Of a DNA stretch of 64,000 nt, positions 26,142-35,309 are shown one piece after another (within the stretch, counting starts at the first letter, position 1; each line of letters opens with the position of its first letter). The translations under genes were made by a program, and so were the position numbers. Origin of the DNA: Nitrospira sp. GTDB taxonomy: Bacteria; Nitrospirota; Nitrospiria; Nitrospirales; Nitrospiraceae. The stretch is taken from contig JALHPO010000002.1 of the NCBI GenBank assembly GCA_022842445.1, positions 248,001 through 312,000 of the forward strand. Direction: 5' to 3'. A model generated the notes under the pieces. It saw nothing but the letters and a program-made list of their open reading frames with translations, did not search any database and was not told the origin of the DNA.

Positions 26142-27383
26142 TTACACGCCCAGTACGTTTGCGATGACGTTCACAATCCTGTCCTGATCCTGATCTGTGA
26201 CGTATCCGTGTGTTGGAAGGGTCAGGATTCGCCGTGCAGTCTCCTGGCCCCCTAAGCCCTTCCAATCGCCTGCCCTGAGATCACTGTGTAACTCCGGCAC
26301 ATCGCTGATCGCTGTCGGATATGAAGCTGTCGCACCGATCCCGTTCGCGCGAAGCGCCGTCAGCACCGGATCTCGATATTCTGGATGAATCAGAACCGGA
26401 AATCTGAGATAGGCCGGCACAGCCCCTTGCCTCGGCACAATGGCTTGCAGTTTCGGCCCCCAGGGCAACAGCCGCTCATATCGTTCCGCATTCGCACGGC
26501 GCTGCGCAGTCGTGGCCTCAAGCCGGCCGAGGAGCCGATGCCCCATCGGGGCCATCCATTCGTCGTACTGCGCCAGCGGATAATCAGTCCGATAGGCTGT
26601 CGTGCCCAGCCCGAGAAACGGCAGCGAATTGGGCAGCCAGTATCTTCGTGGATGCAGCAGCGCGGCATACACCACCAGTTTCACCAGATGGGCGGCAGAT
26701 TCGGCGGCCGTGCACCCTCGCAGCCCATACGTCTGTTGCGCTATCGCCTCCGCAACAGGCTCTGAATCCGTCACCAGCACTCCACCGTCGATCGAGGTCA
26801 CGTTCTTGCCTTTATCGAAACTATAGAGGCCGACATCACCCCAGGTTCCGCACTGGCGACCGCCAATCGATGCGCCGAGACACTGAGCGGCATCGTCCAC
26901 CACATACATGCCGCGTTCGCGGGCCAGTTTGGTGATTGCGGCAAGATCGTTCGGAAACCCGTAGAGGTTGGTGGCCACGACTGCCAGGACACGCGCCCCA
27001 TCAAGCCGTTCTATTTCGCCCGGCGCAAAATCGAGTGTGACAGGATCAACATCGGCAAGCCTCACTTTGAGTCCGGCCTTGACGATGGCCGACGGCACGG
27101 AGAAACAGGTATAGGACGGGATGACCACTTCGTTGCGTCGTCCTCCGTCCAATGCCTTCAACGCAAGCAACGCCAAGGTCATCGCCGCACGGCCGGTAGA
27201 CACGAATTCGCAAAACCGCACGCCGACATACGCGCGAAGATCGCGCTTGAACTGTTGCACCGCATCGCCTCTGGTCAATGCAGCGCTGACGCTGCTCAGT
27301 ACATCGGCTACACTGACCGGCGTACCGGCCGGGGGCACGAATCGAAATCTGCGGGTCATAGGAATGCGCTTTTGATTTTCCAC
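26142..27383 (-). CDS. DegT/DnrJ/EryC1-type PLP aminotransferase
   Basis: 413 residues. The start is unsettled between a GTG at 27383 and an ATG at 27359; neither has a strong Shine-Dalgarno. Motifs of the sugar aminotransferase family are present: NEVVIPSYTCFSVPSAIVKA near residue 85, VVDDAAQCLGAS near 175, and the PLP lysine in LYSFDKGKNVTSIDGG near 198. A late GLGGQETARRILTLPTH is also typical. The family aminates a nucleotide-linked keto-sugar using glutamate. An amino-sugar made here could be the acceptor for the FemAB/GNAT enzymes on either side. Confidence 0.88.
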   Translation of the reverse strand: MENQKRIPMTRRFRFVPPAGTPVSVADVLSSVSAALTRGDAVQQFKRDLRAYVGVRFCEFVSTGRAAMTLALLALKALDGGRRNEVVIPSYTCFSVPSAIVKAGLKVRLADVDPVTLDFAPGEIERLDGARVLAVVATNLYGFPNDLAAITKLARERGMYVVDDAAQCLGASIGGRQCGTWGDVGLYSFDKGKNVTSIDGGVLVTDSEPVAEAIAQQTYGLRGCTAAESAAHLVKLVVYAALLHPRRYWLPNSLPFLGLGTTAYRTDYPLAQYDEWMAPMGHRLLGRLEATTAQRRANAERYERLLPWGPKLQAIVPRQGAVPAYLRFPVLIHPEYRDPVLTALRANGIGATASYPTAISDVPELHSDLRAGDWKGLGGQETARRILTLPTHGYVTDQDQDRIVNVIANVLGV

Positions 27384-27400
27384 GCTGACGAAAGACCGGC

Positions 27401-28429
27401 TTACGGAATCCCTTTAGCCAACCACGGACCGATGACGCGGGTTATCGGCAGAGGAAGCTTCTTCCAGGCATCCATCGCCAGCCGGAACTTGGGATTGCCG
27501 ACATTGAGTTGCGGGATCGGCTGCCCACTCTTGACGATGTACTGCCAGTAGAGTTGTGTTGGAAACGTATTCCACTTTTTCTTGAAGGCCTCGCCGCCCG
27601 AATCCACCGTGGACCGGCCAAGGTGATACAGTTGATAGCCCCGCTCGCAGGCATCCTTGGTCATCTCCCAATAGAGCACGTAACTCGACTCGACCTCGCG
27701 GGCTTTGGGCAAGGCGCCCAGCCACATTCCTTCGACAACGCCCCGGAAGTGCCCGTTCAAGGCTGACGATACAGGCGCTCCCTCATGGTCAAGCACAAAG
27801 ATCTTCGTCTCTTGCGGAAACGTCCTCATCAGGCATTCAAAATATCCCTTCTGATAGAGCGGCGTCCCCAGATTGCGCCAGCTCGCGCTCAAGATTTCAT
27901 AGAAAATATCGAGCAGCTCGATCCCTCCGCTCCTGACAGTCAGCCCTCGCTTGTAGGCTCGACGAATATTATTGCGATGTCCGGTCTTAAAGGCATTCCA
28001 CAGCGTGTCCGGATTCTGATCGAGAGTGAGCGTGATACTGACCTTATGATCGGAGGTCGGCAGATCTCCGCCCAGTTTTCGCATGCTGCGGATCTCCAGA
28101 TACTTGATCCCCTGCTGCTCGACGATCCTTCTTGCTTCATCCAGGAGCAGTTGGTCGATCATAGGATCGTCAGCGCAGGGCCCGCCATAGTTCACAAACG
28201 GAAGCGAGCAGAGAATTTTCCCGAAGAAACCGCCCGTCAGGTAGACCAGAGGAAACACGCCCCGAATACGGCCTTCGTCCATCGCCGCCAGATAATAGGT
28301 CCGGTGCCCGAACGATGATTCATTCACCCGTTTCCACCCGAACAGGTGATAGAATGATCCCTGTTCATGGCGCGACACATACTCATCCCAGGCCTGAGTA
28401 TGGCTCTCATCACAGCGAATAACGTTCAT
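27401..28429 (-). CDS. FemAB-related protein, PEP-CTERM system type
   Basis: 342 residues from the ATG at 28429 (MNVIRCDESHTQAWDEYV); AAGGACA precedes it. Blocks matching the FemAB-like proteins found beside exosortase A are SFYHLFGWKRVNESSFGHRT near residue 27, FVNYGGPCADDPMIDQLLLD near 82, KTGHRNNIRRAYKRGL near 155, and LGRSTVDSGGEAFKKKWN near 285. FemAB proteins transfer an amino acid from aminoacyl-tRNA to an amino group. Here the acceptor is probably an amino-sugar or lipid-linked glycan, by inference. Transcribed just before the aminotransferase gene. Confidence 0.85.
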   Translation of the reverse strand: MNVIRCDESHTQAWDEYVSRHEQGSFYHLFGWKRVNESSFGHRTYYLAAMDEGRIRGVFPLVYLTGGFFGKILCSLPFVNYGGPCADDPMIDQLLLDEARRIVEQQGIKYLEIRSMRKLGGDLPTSDHKVSITLTLDQNPDTLWNAFKTGHRNNIRRAYKRGLTVRSGGIELLDIFYEILSASWRNLGTPLYQKGYFECLMRTFPQETKIFVLDHEGAPVSSALNGHFRGVVEGMWLGALPKAREVESSYVLYWEMTKDACERGYQLYHLGRSTVDSGGEAFKKKWNTFPTQLYWQYIVKSGQPIPQLNVGNPKFRLAMDAWKKLPLPITRVIGPWLAKGIP

Positions 28430-28466
28430 GGTGAATGTCCTTGTCTCTCCACGTACAATGTAGGTG

Positions 28467-29177
28467 TTAGTCCACCGCACTCAGGCAGACCAGCAATCGC
28501 CCCGCAATATATTTCGCCGCCTGCCGGCTCAAATGGCCCCCGTCGTCGGTATAGGCAGACACGAGATTCGGAACAGCTTCCCCACGGTGGCGGAAGCATG
28601 AGGAGCGCCCATCCGGATAGGTCGCCTCCTCCTTTGCAAGATCGAAGAGCCTGCCGGATGTTCCGTAGGCGCTGCGCAGCTTTTGGTTGAACAGATGTCT
28701 CCGAATCTGATTGTCCCGTTCCTGATCAAATCTTCCACTCTTTTCACGTAACCATCCCAGCCACCCGGCACCGACTTGCCTCAGCGGCACGGTGACATGG
28801 AAGAACCCAACCTTCGGATAGCGATGGCTCAGATGGTTCATGATGCCTTGATACGTCTGGAACAGTTCATCGACATCGGTCGTGGCGGTTATATCTACGT
28901 AACAGAACTTGAATAAGGCGATATCAACCTGTGCGCCCACCCCGTTGTCGATGACTTGGGCAAACGCCCGGCACTTCGATTGTGGATCGCGATTCTCACC
29001 GACATGAAAGTGCGCAAACACCGGACGCCGAAAGATCTCCGGATCATGGCTTTTGACGATATCCAAACAACATCCGTCGAGTGCAGACAATCCATTCATC
29101 AAATCGGTACCGACCGACTGGTGACCGAAACACACCCGCTTCTGTGCCAATCGCTCCCACATCGCCTTCGCAGTCAT
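28467..29177 (-). CDS. SGNH hydrolase-like protein of unknown function
   Basis: 236 residues from the ATG at 29177, chosen because GGGAGAG lies before it; an ATG at 29201 has no ribosome site. Blocks such as KRVCFGHQSVGTDLMNGL near residue 13, HVGENRDPQSKCRAF near 55, DIALFKFCYVDITA near 80 and YTDDGGHLSRQAAKYIA near 215 follow SGNH/GDSL order. The final DGGH would supply the catalytic Asp and His; the expected GDS serine block is replaced by FGHQSVG. No signal peptide. It may be an acyl esterase or acyltransferase-like member acting on the glycan; I do not recognise the family with certainty. Confidence 0.6.
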   Translation of the reverse strand: MTAKAMWERLAQKRVCFGHQSVGTDLMNGLSALDGCCLDIVKSHDPEIFRRPVFAHFHVGENRDPQSKCRAFAQVIDNGVGAQVDIALFKFCYVDITATTDVDELFQTYQGIMNHLSHRYPKVGFFHVTVPLRQVGAGWLGWLREKSGRFDQERDNQIRRHLFNQKLRSAYGTSGRLFDLAKEEATYPDGRSSCFRHRGEAVPNLVSAYTDDGGHLSRQAAKYIAGRLLVCLSAVD

Positions 29178-29227
29178 ACAGACACTCTCCCTATCAGGCA
29201 TGAAGCGGCATTAAAAAAACGACCCTT

Positions 29228-30781
29228 TCAGTCAGTAGAATCGGGAAAATGGCGATCGAGTCCGGAATAGAGCACCCCAACGAATTTCGTAAGGCGCTCA
29301 GTTGCCAGATCCTTGCCTGCTTGGTCGTCAGACGGGAGGTCAGTTGACACCCAGACCAGCGCCCCGTTTGTACGGCCGTGGACCACGGCCTCATACGCCG
29401 TATAGAGCTTTACCATCTGCGGGTTTGTCAGGATGCGGCCGTTGAGGTCGTACCAGAACAGGACTATTTGAGTGCGATTCCCGTCATGGATGAACCGTCG
29501 ATTGAGCTCGACTTCCCTCTGTTCTCCGATCTTCAGCCTGACCCTCTTCGCATCCGCATGTAGTTTGGCTGTCCCCGGATAAACCAATTCCTTCCCCTGC
29601 GTTTGGGATTCAAAATACCAGAGAGACAGCCGGACATCCTCCCCGGAAAGAGCATGGTAAAATCGCGAGACACTCTGGTCGGCTCCCTGGATTTTCTCGG
29701 TAGGAAAGACTTCCCTTCCAATCCAGCCGGCGTTCTCCAGGGACAATTCACTCAGGCTCTGCTTGAGAGGAATCGGTTGCGACCGATCGACATACCGTAA
29801 CACTCCAGCCAGTAGGAGAAACATTGCGAGTCCAATCCAGGCGATCCGCACCTGATCCCAGCTGAAATTCCACAACCTCCCGGACCCGGCATATACGACC
29901 GGCTGCTGGCCTCGTGAGAGCACCCACAAGCCTCCGAATATGACGCCGTAGCCGATGAAGGAGACAAATACTCCATGCAAAATATGGTACGGGCCATGAA
30001 GATCACCACTCAGATCGTAGTATGCAAGTATGCCGATGAGGGCTACGCGCAGGCTATTGGCTAATGCCGAAACGGCCATGGCCAGCAGGACGAGAACGAC
30101 CCTTTTCCACACAGCAGTCAAGACGATCGTTGCCAGCGGGATCGAGGTGGCCAGGACCGCGATCAGATAGTTGACGCCGCTGCACGCCTGCGCCACTTCG
30201 AGCGTGATGTTCGGAAGATGAATGAAGACCCCGTCCTGAAAAACCGGTATGCCGATTCCTCTCATGAGCATCACCCCCAGATCTGCCGAGAAGACCTGGA
30301 AGGGCACATGGAGCGGATCGGTGACGAAGTCCCAAATCGGGAGCATGAACCACAAAAATGAAATGGGCAACACCAGCGCCTTCAGCACCGCACGTCCAAA
30401 CAGCCATAGCACGACGCCGGGAAGGGTAATGAGAAGAGACACCTGCTGAAACGCCTGAATCCCGCCTAATTGTCCGGTGACGAGCGCTGCAAGCCCTGCT
30501 GTAATGAGGACAGCCCCGCCCCCATAGTTCGGTCGAGGCATGATCCCCAGGATCCTGGCTCGCCTGATCCAGATGAGATATGCGCTGACGATCGGGACCA
30601 AGAATGCATACGAATACGATGAAATATTCCACCATTGGCGGACCATTCCCAGCAGTACCGGGGCATAGCAAAGCAAGAAGGCCACAGCCACACAGGCACC
30701 CGCGGCCTGAACTCTGAAATTGGACACACTTGTTTCAACAGATGTGCGAGGCATACGCAGAGCGGGAATTGTAGACTTCAT
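29228..30781 (-). CDS. xrtA: Exosortase A fused to an EpsI domain
   Basis: 517 residues from the ATG at 30781. Residues 20 to about 310 form a multi-pass membrane exosortase with eight or so hydrophobic segments. The catalytic Cys is in EVAQACSGVNYLIAVLA (Cys200), the Arg in ALANSLRVALIGILAYY (Arg245), and the His in LHGPYHILHGVFVS (His266 or His269). After the last segment (FLLLAGVLRYVDRSQPI) a periplasmic EpsI-type domain follows, with VSRFYHALSGEDVRLSLWYF and GNRTQIVLFWYDLNGR. Exosortase cleaves PEP-CTERM proteins at their C-terminal signal and is thought to join them to an unknown acceptor. No PEP-CTERM substrate is encoded in this window. It follows the NadE-like gene by 16 bases. Confidence 0.92.
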   Translation of the reverse strand: MKSTIPALRMPRTSVETSVSNFRVQAAGACVAVAFLLCYAPVLLGMVRQWWNISSYSYAFLVPIVSAYLIWIRRARILGIMPRPNYGGGAVLITAGLAALVTGQLGGIQAFQQVSLLITLPGVVLWLFGRAVLKALVLPISFLWFMLPIWDFVTDPLHVPFQVFSADLGVMLMRGIGIPVFQDGVFIHLPNITLEVAQACSGVNYLIAVLATSIPLATIVLTAVWKRVVLVLLAMAVSALANSLRVALIGILAYYDLSGDLHGPYHILHGVFVSFIGYGVIFGGLWVLSRGQQPVVYAGSGRLWNFSWDQVRIAWIGLAMFLLLAGVLRYVDRSQPIPLKQSLSELSLENAGWIGREVFPTEKIQGADQSVSRFYHALSGEDVRLSLWYFESQTQGKELVYPGTAKLHADAKRVRLKIGEQREVELNRRFIHDGNRTQIVLFWYDLNGRILTNPQMVKLYTAYEAVVHGRTNGALVWVSTDLPSDDQAGKDLATERLTKFVGVLYSGLDRHFPDSTD

Positions 30782-30797
30782 TGCAGGCGAGGCACCG

Positions 30798-31799
30798 TTA
30801 GGAATGCCGTCCACCTGCGCCGATGGGTTCGATGAGTAACGGCTCCATATGCAAGTAGTGCGCAACAGCGCGTTTGGCATCAATGTCACGGTAGACCCGC
30901 TCGACTTGCGCTTCGGTCACCGCCATTGCCTCAGCCACGGTTTTGGCTGGAAGCTGGTGATCCTTGCCGAATAAACAGAGATCCATTTTGTCGTAGGGCA
31001 GTGAGAAATAGAATTCTTCCTGTGACTGCTCGAGGGAATAGGTGTCCGTCGTCGGAGGGCGCTTGAGGATTTCCTCCGGCACGCCGAGAAACCCGGCCAT
31101 TTGATACACCTGCGTTTTATAGAGGTGCGCGATCGGCTTGATGTCGGCGGATCCGTCTCCGTTCTTGACGAAGAAGCCTTGATCATACTCCAAACGGTTC
31201 GGAGTCCCGGCCACGGCGTACAGAAACCGGTCGGCATAGTAGTACTCCATCATCTTCCGGGTACGCTGCTTGAAGTTCGTTGCGGCGACCAGCGCCAGAA
31301 ACGCATCGGCCGTCAGACGCACCTTCGTCTGGACCCCTTCGGGCGATTGAACGACCACAGAGGAAATTCTGAACTCCGAGCTGTCGAGCGACGAGAGTAC
31401 CAGTTTGGATTTGTAGCCGGCATGGTACTCGGGCACCACGGCCTTGATCGCCTCGTCTCGCCGTCGATAACAGTCCGCTCCCTTCAGAATGGCCGAGATA
31501 TCCTCCTTAAATGTCCTGATCCCGAGCTTCTTCGCTAATAGTTGCCCCAACCGTAAACTGTCGTCCGAGGAATCTGATTCCGGCATGAAGATCCCGACGA
31601 CGCGATCCGGACCCAGGGCATGCACAGCCAGCGCCGCCACCGTACTGCTGTCAATCCCTCCCGACAGCCCTACGACAATCCCCTTCCGCCGTAATTGCTT
31701 GAACACACCCTCTCGAATAAACGCGCCGATACGCTCCGCCTCTTTCTCTGCATCAAGTTTCAAGTGATCCGCCGAAAAAACATCCTGCCCTTGCGACAT
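30798..31799 (-). CDS. nadE: NAD synthase-like (NadE) amide synthase
   Basis: 333 residues of the ammonia-dependent NadE type: no nitrilase/glutaminase domain is attached. The PP-loop is VVGLSGGIDSSTVAALAV (residues 42-59), with further family blocks VAGTPNRLEYDQGFFVKNGD near 205, KPIAHLYKTQVYQMAGFLG near 228 and RPPTTDTYSLEQSQEEFYF near 258. AGGAGGCAGATA before the ATG is a strong ribosome site. NadE normally amidates nicotinate adenine dinucleotide. Its place between the double acyl ligase and exosortase A suggests either a relocated housekeeping gene or a paralogue that amidates another adenylated acid. Whether the genome has a second nadE would decide this. Confidence 0.82.
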   Translation of the reverse strand: MSQGQDVFSADHLKLDAEKEAERIGAFIREGVFKQLRRKGIVVGLSGGIDSSTVAALAVHALGPDRVVGIFMPESDSSDDSLRLGQLLAKKLGIRTFKEDISAILKGADCYRRRDEAIKAVVPEYHAGYKSKLVLSSLDSSEFRISSVVVQSPEGVQTKVRLTADAFLALVAATNFKQRTRKMMEYYYADRFLYAVAGTPNRLEYDQGFFVKNGDGSADIKPIAHLYKTQVYQMAGFLGVPEEILKRPPTTDTYSLEQSQEEFYFSLPYDKMDLCLFGKDHQLPAKTVAEAMAVTEAQVERVYRDIDAKRAVAHYLHMEPLLIEPIGAGGRHS

Positions 31800-31931
31800 T
31801 ATCTGCCTCCTCGAAGAGTTTCTGCCCTGTTTGACATACTACCGGCGACGGCATGTCTGTTACTTATCGTCTTGCCCTCGTCCCTTTGCTCTCTGTCCCT
31901 GTTCCGTTGAAAATCTATTGCTCCAACCGCA
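31800..31931 (-). promoter_or_regulatory. 132-base gap with a strong ribosome site for the NadE-like gene
   Basis: A gap between the double ligase stop and the NadE-like start. AGGAGGCAGATA directly precedes the ATG at 31799 on the minus strand. It is one of the larger gaps within the core EPS operon, and could hold an internal promoter, but no clear -35/-10 pair is visible. Confidence 0.4.
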
Positions 31932-34900
31932 CTACAACGAGGCAGGAGCCGTCACCGGAGAGTGACTCATCCCGATCTGACGAAGTTGCTGCCGTAAGAC
32001 CTTGCCGGACGGTGACTTTGGCAACGCCGGAATCACGGCAATGACTCTCGGCCGCTTGTACTGCACGAGCCGTTGCGCACAGTAGGCCATCAAATCCTGA
32101 TTGGTGACGGTCTCAGGCTCCTTGAGCGTCACCACTGCGCAGATCCTTTGTCCCAATATCGGATCATCGATCCCGACCACTCCGGCCTCATGAATCTGCG
32201 GATGCTGCAACAGCACCTCTTCAATCTCAGTAGGGCTGATTCGATAGGCACCGGATTTGATCATTTCATTATTACGCCCCTCAATCGTCAAAAATCCCTC
32301 TTCGTCCAGACGCCCCAGATCTCCCGTATGCAACCATCCCTCATGAAGCACCCCGGCCGTCAGTTCCGGATCCTGCCAGTACCCGTGCATGATGTTGTCG
32401 CCGTAGGCGCAGACTTCTCCCACCTCGCCGGGCCGCGCCGTTTCGCCTCCCTCCTTCACGATTCTGAGAGTCACGCCGGGAATAGCCCGTCCCGCAGACC
32501 CTTTCTTGACGTCCAGCAGATCCGGCGGAAGATACGTCAATCGAGCAGAGGCCTCCGTCTGACCATACATGAGAAAGATGCGTGGATTGGAGAACGCACT
32601 TCGAATCCGGCCCAACAGTTCGGACGGCATCGGGCCGCCTGCATGGGTGAGATAGCGCAAGGCGGGAAAGGCGTACGACTTGAGATTCGACTGATTCAGA
32701 ATAATGGCATAGGTGCTGGATACGCCTGAAAAACCGGTCACGCCCGTCTTGATCATGCCATCGAGCATCACGTGAGGATAGAGCATGTTGTTTTCGATCA
32801 CGAGCGTACCTCCGACAAACAGATGCGTCAGCATGACCGAATTGCCATAGGCATACACGAAGGGCAATACCGCCATGACGGAGTCGGCGGCCGTCAATTG
32901 CAGATACTCAAGAATCGAACGCGTATTCGCGATCAAGTTCTTGTGCGTGAGGACCACGCCCTTGGGCCTCCCCGTCGATCCTGACGTATAGATGATTTGC
33001 GCCGATCCCTCGGGAGGCTTGAATCCAGAGTCCCGATAGTGCATGCGATGCACGTCGTCCCCGGCGAGAAGGAACCGGAGCCCGGCCGACTCAAAATCTC
33101 CGATCGCCCACTGCCTGATCGTGGGAGACACAATCAGCGCCGCCGCGCCGACATGACGGATGATCCGGTCTACCTCTTCCCTCATAGTCTGCTGGTGCAG
33201 CGCAACAACGATCCCGCCGAGTTCCAGCACGGCCAAATACATGGCCACGTAGTCTGGCGAGTTTTCCATCCACACGATCGCCCGGTCCATTCTGGAAAAC
33301 CCCGCCTCCTCTAACCGGCTTTTTTTTACATCGACGGCTCTGCGCAGTTCGCCATAACTCCAGTGTTGACCTTGATAGATAACCGCCGTTTTTTGCCGAT
33401 ATGACTCCATCGTCCGAGCCACCACCTGTTCAACGCGCAACGCTTGCCCGACACTTGCCTGCATTCCCGGCAATGGCGCATGCGGCTGCGCCAGAGCTTT
33501 CTTGTCAACCTTCCCGCTCTCAGTCTTCGGCAAAACCGGGACGATGTCCACGACCCTGGGAACCATGAAGTCTTCTAAGCGTGGCGTGCAATACTGAATG
33601 ATCTCTTGCGGTGCAATCGTTTTTCCGTGCCGTAACCGGACTACGGCTTTGACAATTTGACCAAGTCGGGCGTCCGGCTGGCTGATCACGGCTGCTTCGG
33701 CGATCTCCTCCATGTTTTGCAGGACGTTTTCGACCTCGCGAGGGCTCACTTTTCTGCCGCCTGTTTTGATCATGTCGTCCTTGCGGCCGACGAAGTACAG
33801 ATACCCCTCTTCGTCCATGTGGAACCAGTCCCCGGTGTGCAACACCCGTTCGTCGCCCCATGGGCCAGGCTTGAGTACGTGCGCGGTATCCTCCGGCATG
33901 CCCCAATAGCCCTTCATGACATGAGAACCCCGGACCACCAACTCTCCGACAGATCCGCGCCCGATCCTGTTCCCGTCACTGTCTACAAGATACACCTCTT
34001 GATTCGGCATACCCCTTCCTACCGATGTCGGCCTTGTTGCCAACTGATCAGGCGGAAGATAGGAGACCCGCTTGCACTCGGTGAGGCCATACATTGAGAA
34101 CAACTTGGCCTGCGGAAACCGTTCACACAACCGTCTGATATGATCCGTCGGCAACGCTGCGCCGGTGTTGGTGACATACCGCAGAGATGAGAAGTCGTAG
34201 GTATCAAGATCCATCTCCAACAGCATCGCAGCGATCGTCGGGACGATCGGGAAACCCGTCACGCGCTCTTTCGAAATTTTTTCCAGCATGCCATGCGGAT
34301 AGGCGAATGATTTCTCCAGGATAACCGTGGCGCCGACTTTAGACCCCATCAATACCTGATACAGGCCGTAATCGAAGGACAACGGCAGTACGTTCAAAAT
34401 GACATCATCCTCCCTATTCTCCAGGTAGGTGGTAATGGAAGTGGCGGCGGTCACCATGTTCAGATGGGTGAGCATGACGCCCTTGGAGCTGCCTGTGGAA
34501 GCAGATGTATAGATCAACGCCGCCAAATCCGTGTCAATATTTTGTTTGGGCGGATGGCAACTCCGATCCCCTTCCGCCACACACTTTTCGAAGGAGACAA
34601 TGTTCAACGACGCAGGAAAGCGCTCCTCCGGAAGCGGTCCGGCGACAATGATGGTCTTCAGATGCTCCAGCCGCGGCGCCGCTCCACAGACTTCGCCGAG
34701 CCGTCTCGGACTCACGATGAGGGCGGTTGCACGGCTGTTATCTAATTTGTAGAGAAGTCTATCCAACTTCACGCCGGAGCCGAGCACGACAAACACTCCG
34801 CCGGCTTTCAGTATGCCAAAAATGGACAGTACGGATGCAACGGAGTTGTGCAGACAGACCACGACGCGATCGCCACGACGAATCCCCAATTGAATTAGGG

Positions 34901-35024
34901 AATGAGCGAGGGCGTTCGCCTGCGCATCAAGCTCTCGATAGGTCATCCGCTGGTCGCCGACCACGAGAGCAAGCTTGTCCGGACTCCGGGATGCGCTGTG
35001 CTCCAGAAACTCTTCCAGCTGCAT
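31932..35024 (-). CDS. Double acyl-adenylate (acyl-CoA/ACP) ligase, two fused copies
   Basis: 1030 residues made of two complete AMP-binding ligases. Copy 1 (about 1-515) has the phosphate loop YTSASTGSSKG (172-182), FSMYGLTECKR near 310, HTGDWFHMDEEG near 397 and the A10 lysine in TESGKVDKK (Lys505). Copy 2 (about 535-1020) has YTSGSTGRPKG (679-689), LMYGQTEASARLTYLP, HTGDLGRLDEEG and SPSGKVLR (Lys1008). Copy 1 has Ala in place of the second Gly-type position of the loop. Each half resembles the exosortase A-associated acyl-CoA ligase family, normally about 515 residues. Lying six bases after the acyl carrier protein gene, it probably loads an acyl or amino acid onto that carrier. Confidence 0.88.
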   Translation of the reverse strand: MQLEEFLEHSASRSPDKLALVVGDQRMTYRELDAQANALAHSLIQLGIRRGDRVVVCLHNSVASVLSIFGILKAGGVFVVLGSGVKLDRLLYKLDNSRATALIVSPRRLGEVCGAAPRLEHLKTIIVAGPLPEERFPASLNIVSFEKCVAEGDRSCHPPKQNIDTDLAALIYTSASTGSSKGVMLTHLNMVTAATSITTYLENREDDVILNVLPLSFDYGLYQVLMGSKVGATVILEKSFAYPHGMLEKISKERVTGFPIVPTIAAMLLEMDLDTYDFSSLRYVTNTGAALPTDHIRRLCERFPQAKLFSMYGLTECKRVSYLPPDQLATRPTSVGRGMPNQEVYLVDSDGNRIGRGSVGELVVRGSHVMKGYWGMPEDTAHVLKPGPWGDERVLHTGDWFHMDEEGYLYFVGRKDDMIKTGGRKVSPREVENVLQNMEEIAEAAVISQPDARLGQIVKAVVRLRHGKTIAPQEIIQYCTPRLEDFMVPRVVDIVPVLPKTESGKVDKKALAQPHAPLPGMQASVGQALRVEQVVARTMESYRQKTAVIYQGQHWSYGELRRAVDVKKSRLEEAGFSRMDRAIVWMENSPDYVAMYLAVLELGGIVVALHQQTMREEVDRIIRHVGAAALIVSPTIRQWAIGDFESAGLRFLLAGDDVHRMHYRDSGFKPPEGSAQIIYTSGSTGRPKGVVLTHKNLIANTRSILEYLQLTAADSVMAVLPFVYAYGNSVMLTHLFVGGTLVIENNMLYPHVMLDGMIKTGVTGFSGVSSTYAIILNQSNLKSYAFPALRYLTHAGGPMPSELLGRIRSAFSNPRIFLMYGQTEASARLTYLPPDLLDVKKGSAGRAIPGVTLRIVKEGGETARPGEVGEVCAYGDNIMHGYWQDPELTAGVLHEGWLHTGDLGRLDEEGFLTIEGRNNEMIKSGAYRISPTEIEEVLLQHPQIHEAGVVGIDDPILGQRICAVVTLKEPETVTNQDLMAYCAQRLVQYKRPRVIAVIPALPKSPSGKVLRQQLRQIGMSHSPVTAPASL

Positions 35025-35030
35025 GACACC

Positions 35031-35309
35031 TTATCTCCGACTGTCAGGCGAGGCCGCGTACTTACTTTCCACAAATCGAATCAGCGCATTGATCGAATCG
35101 AGGTTCGCAGGAATGAGGTCTTCGTCCTCCACCTTGATGTGAAATTGCTCCTCAAGAAACGCCACCAACTCGAGCACACCCGTAGAATCGATCAGGCCGG
35201 ACTCTAAGAAAGACGTGTCGCCGTTTACCACGGTGTCCGTTCGCCCGAACAGCAACTTATCAACAATATACTGCCGCACATCCGTTTCAATCGATGTCAT
35301 GTCATTCAC
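35031..35309 (-). CDS. Acyl carrier protein
   Basis: 92 residues, acidic and helical. The phosphopantetheine site is ESGLIDSTGVLELVAFLEE, with Ser42 after Asp41 as in carrier proteins. Helix 1 (VRQYIVDKLLFG) and helix 3 (EDEDLIPANLDSINALIRFV) have normal spacing. The start overlaps the amidotransferase stop (ATGA, 35306-35309), and the double ligase follows after six bases, so the three are co-expressed. It probably carries the acyl or aminoacyl group activated by that ligase. It is not the fatty-acid AcpP, whose site normally reads DSLD-type; here it is DSTG. Confidence 0.9.
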   Translation of the reverse strand: MNDMTSIETDVRQYIVDKLLFGRTDTVVNGDTSFLESGLIDSTGVLELVAFLEEQFHIKVEDEDLIPANLDSINALIRFVESKYAASPDSRR

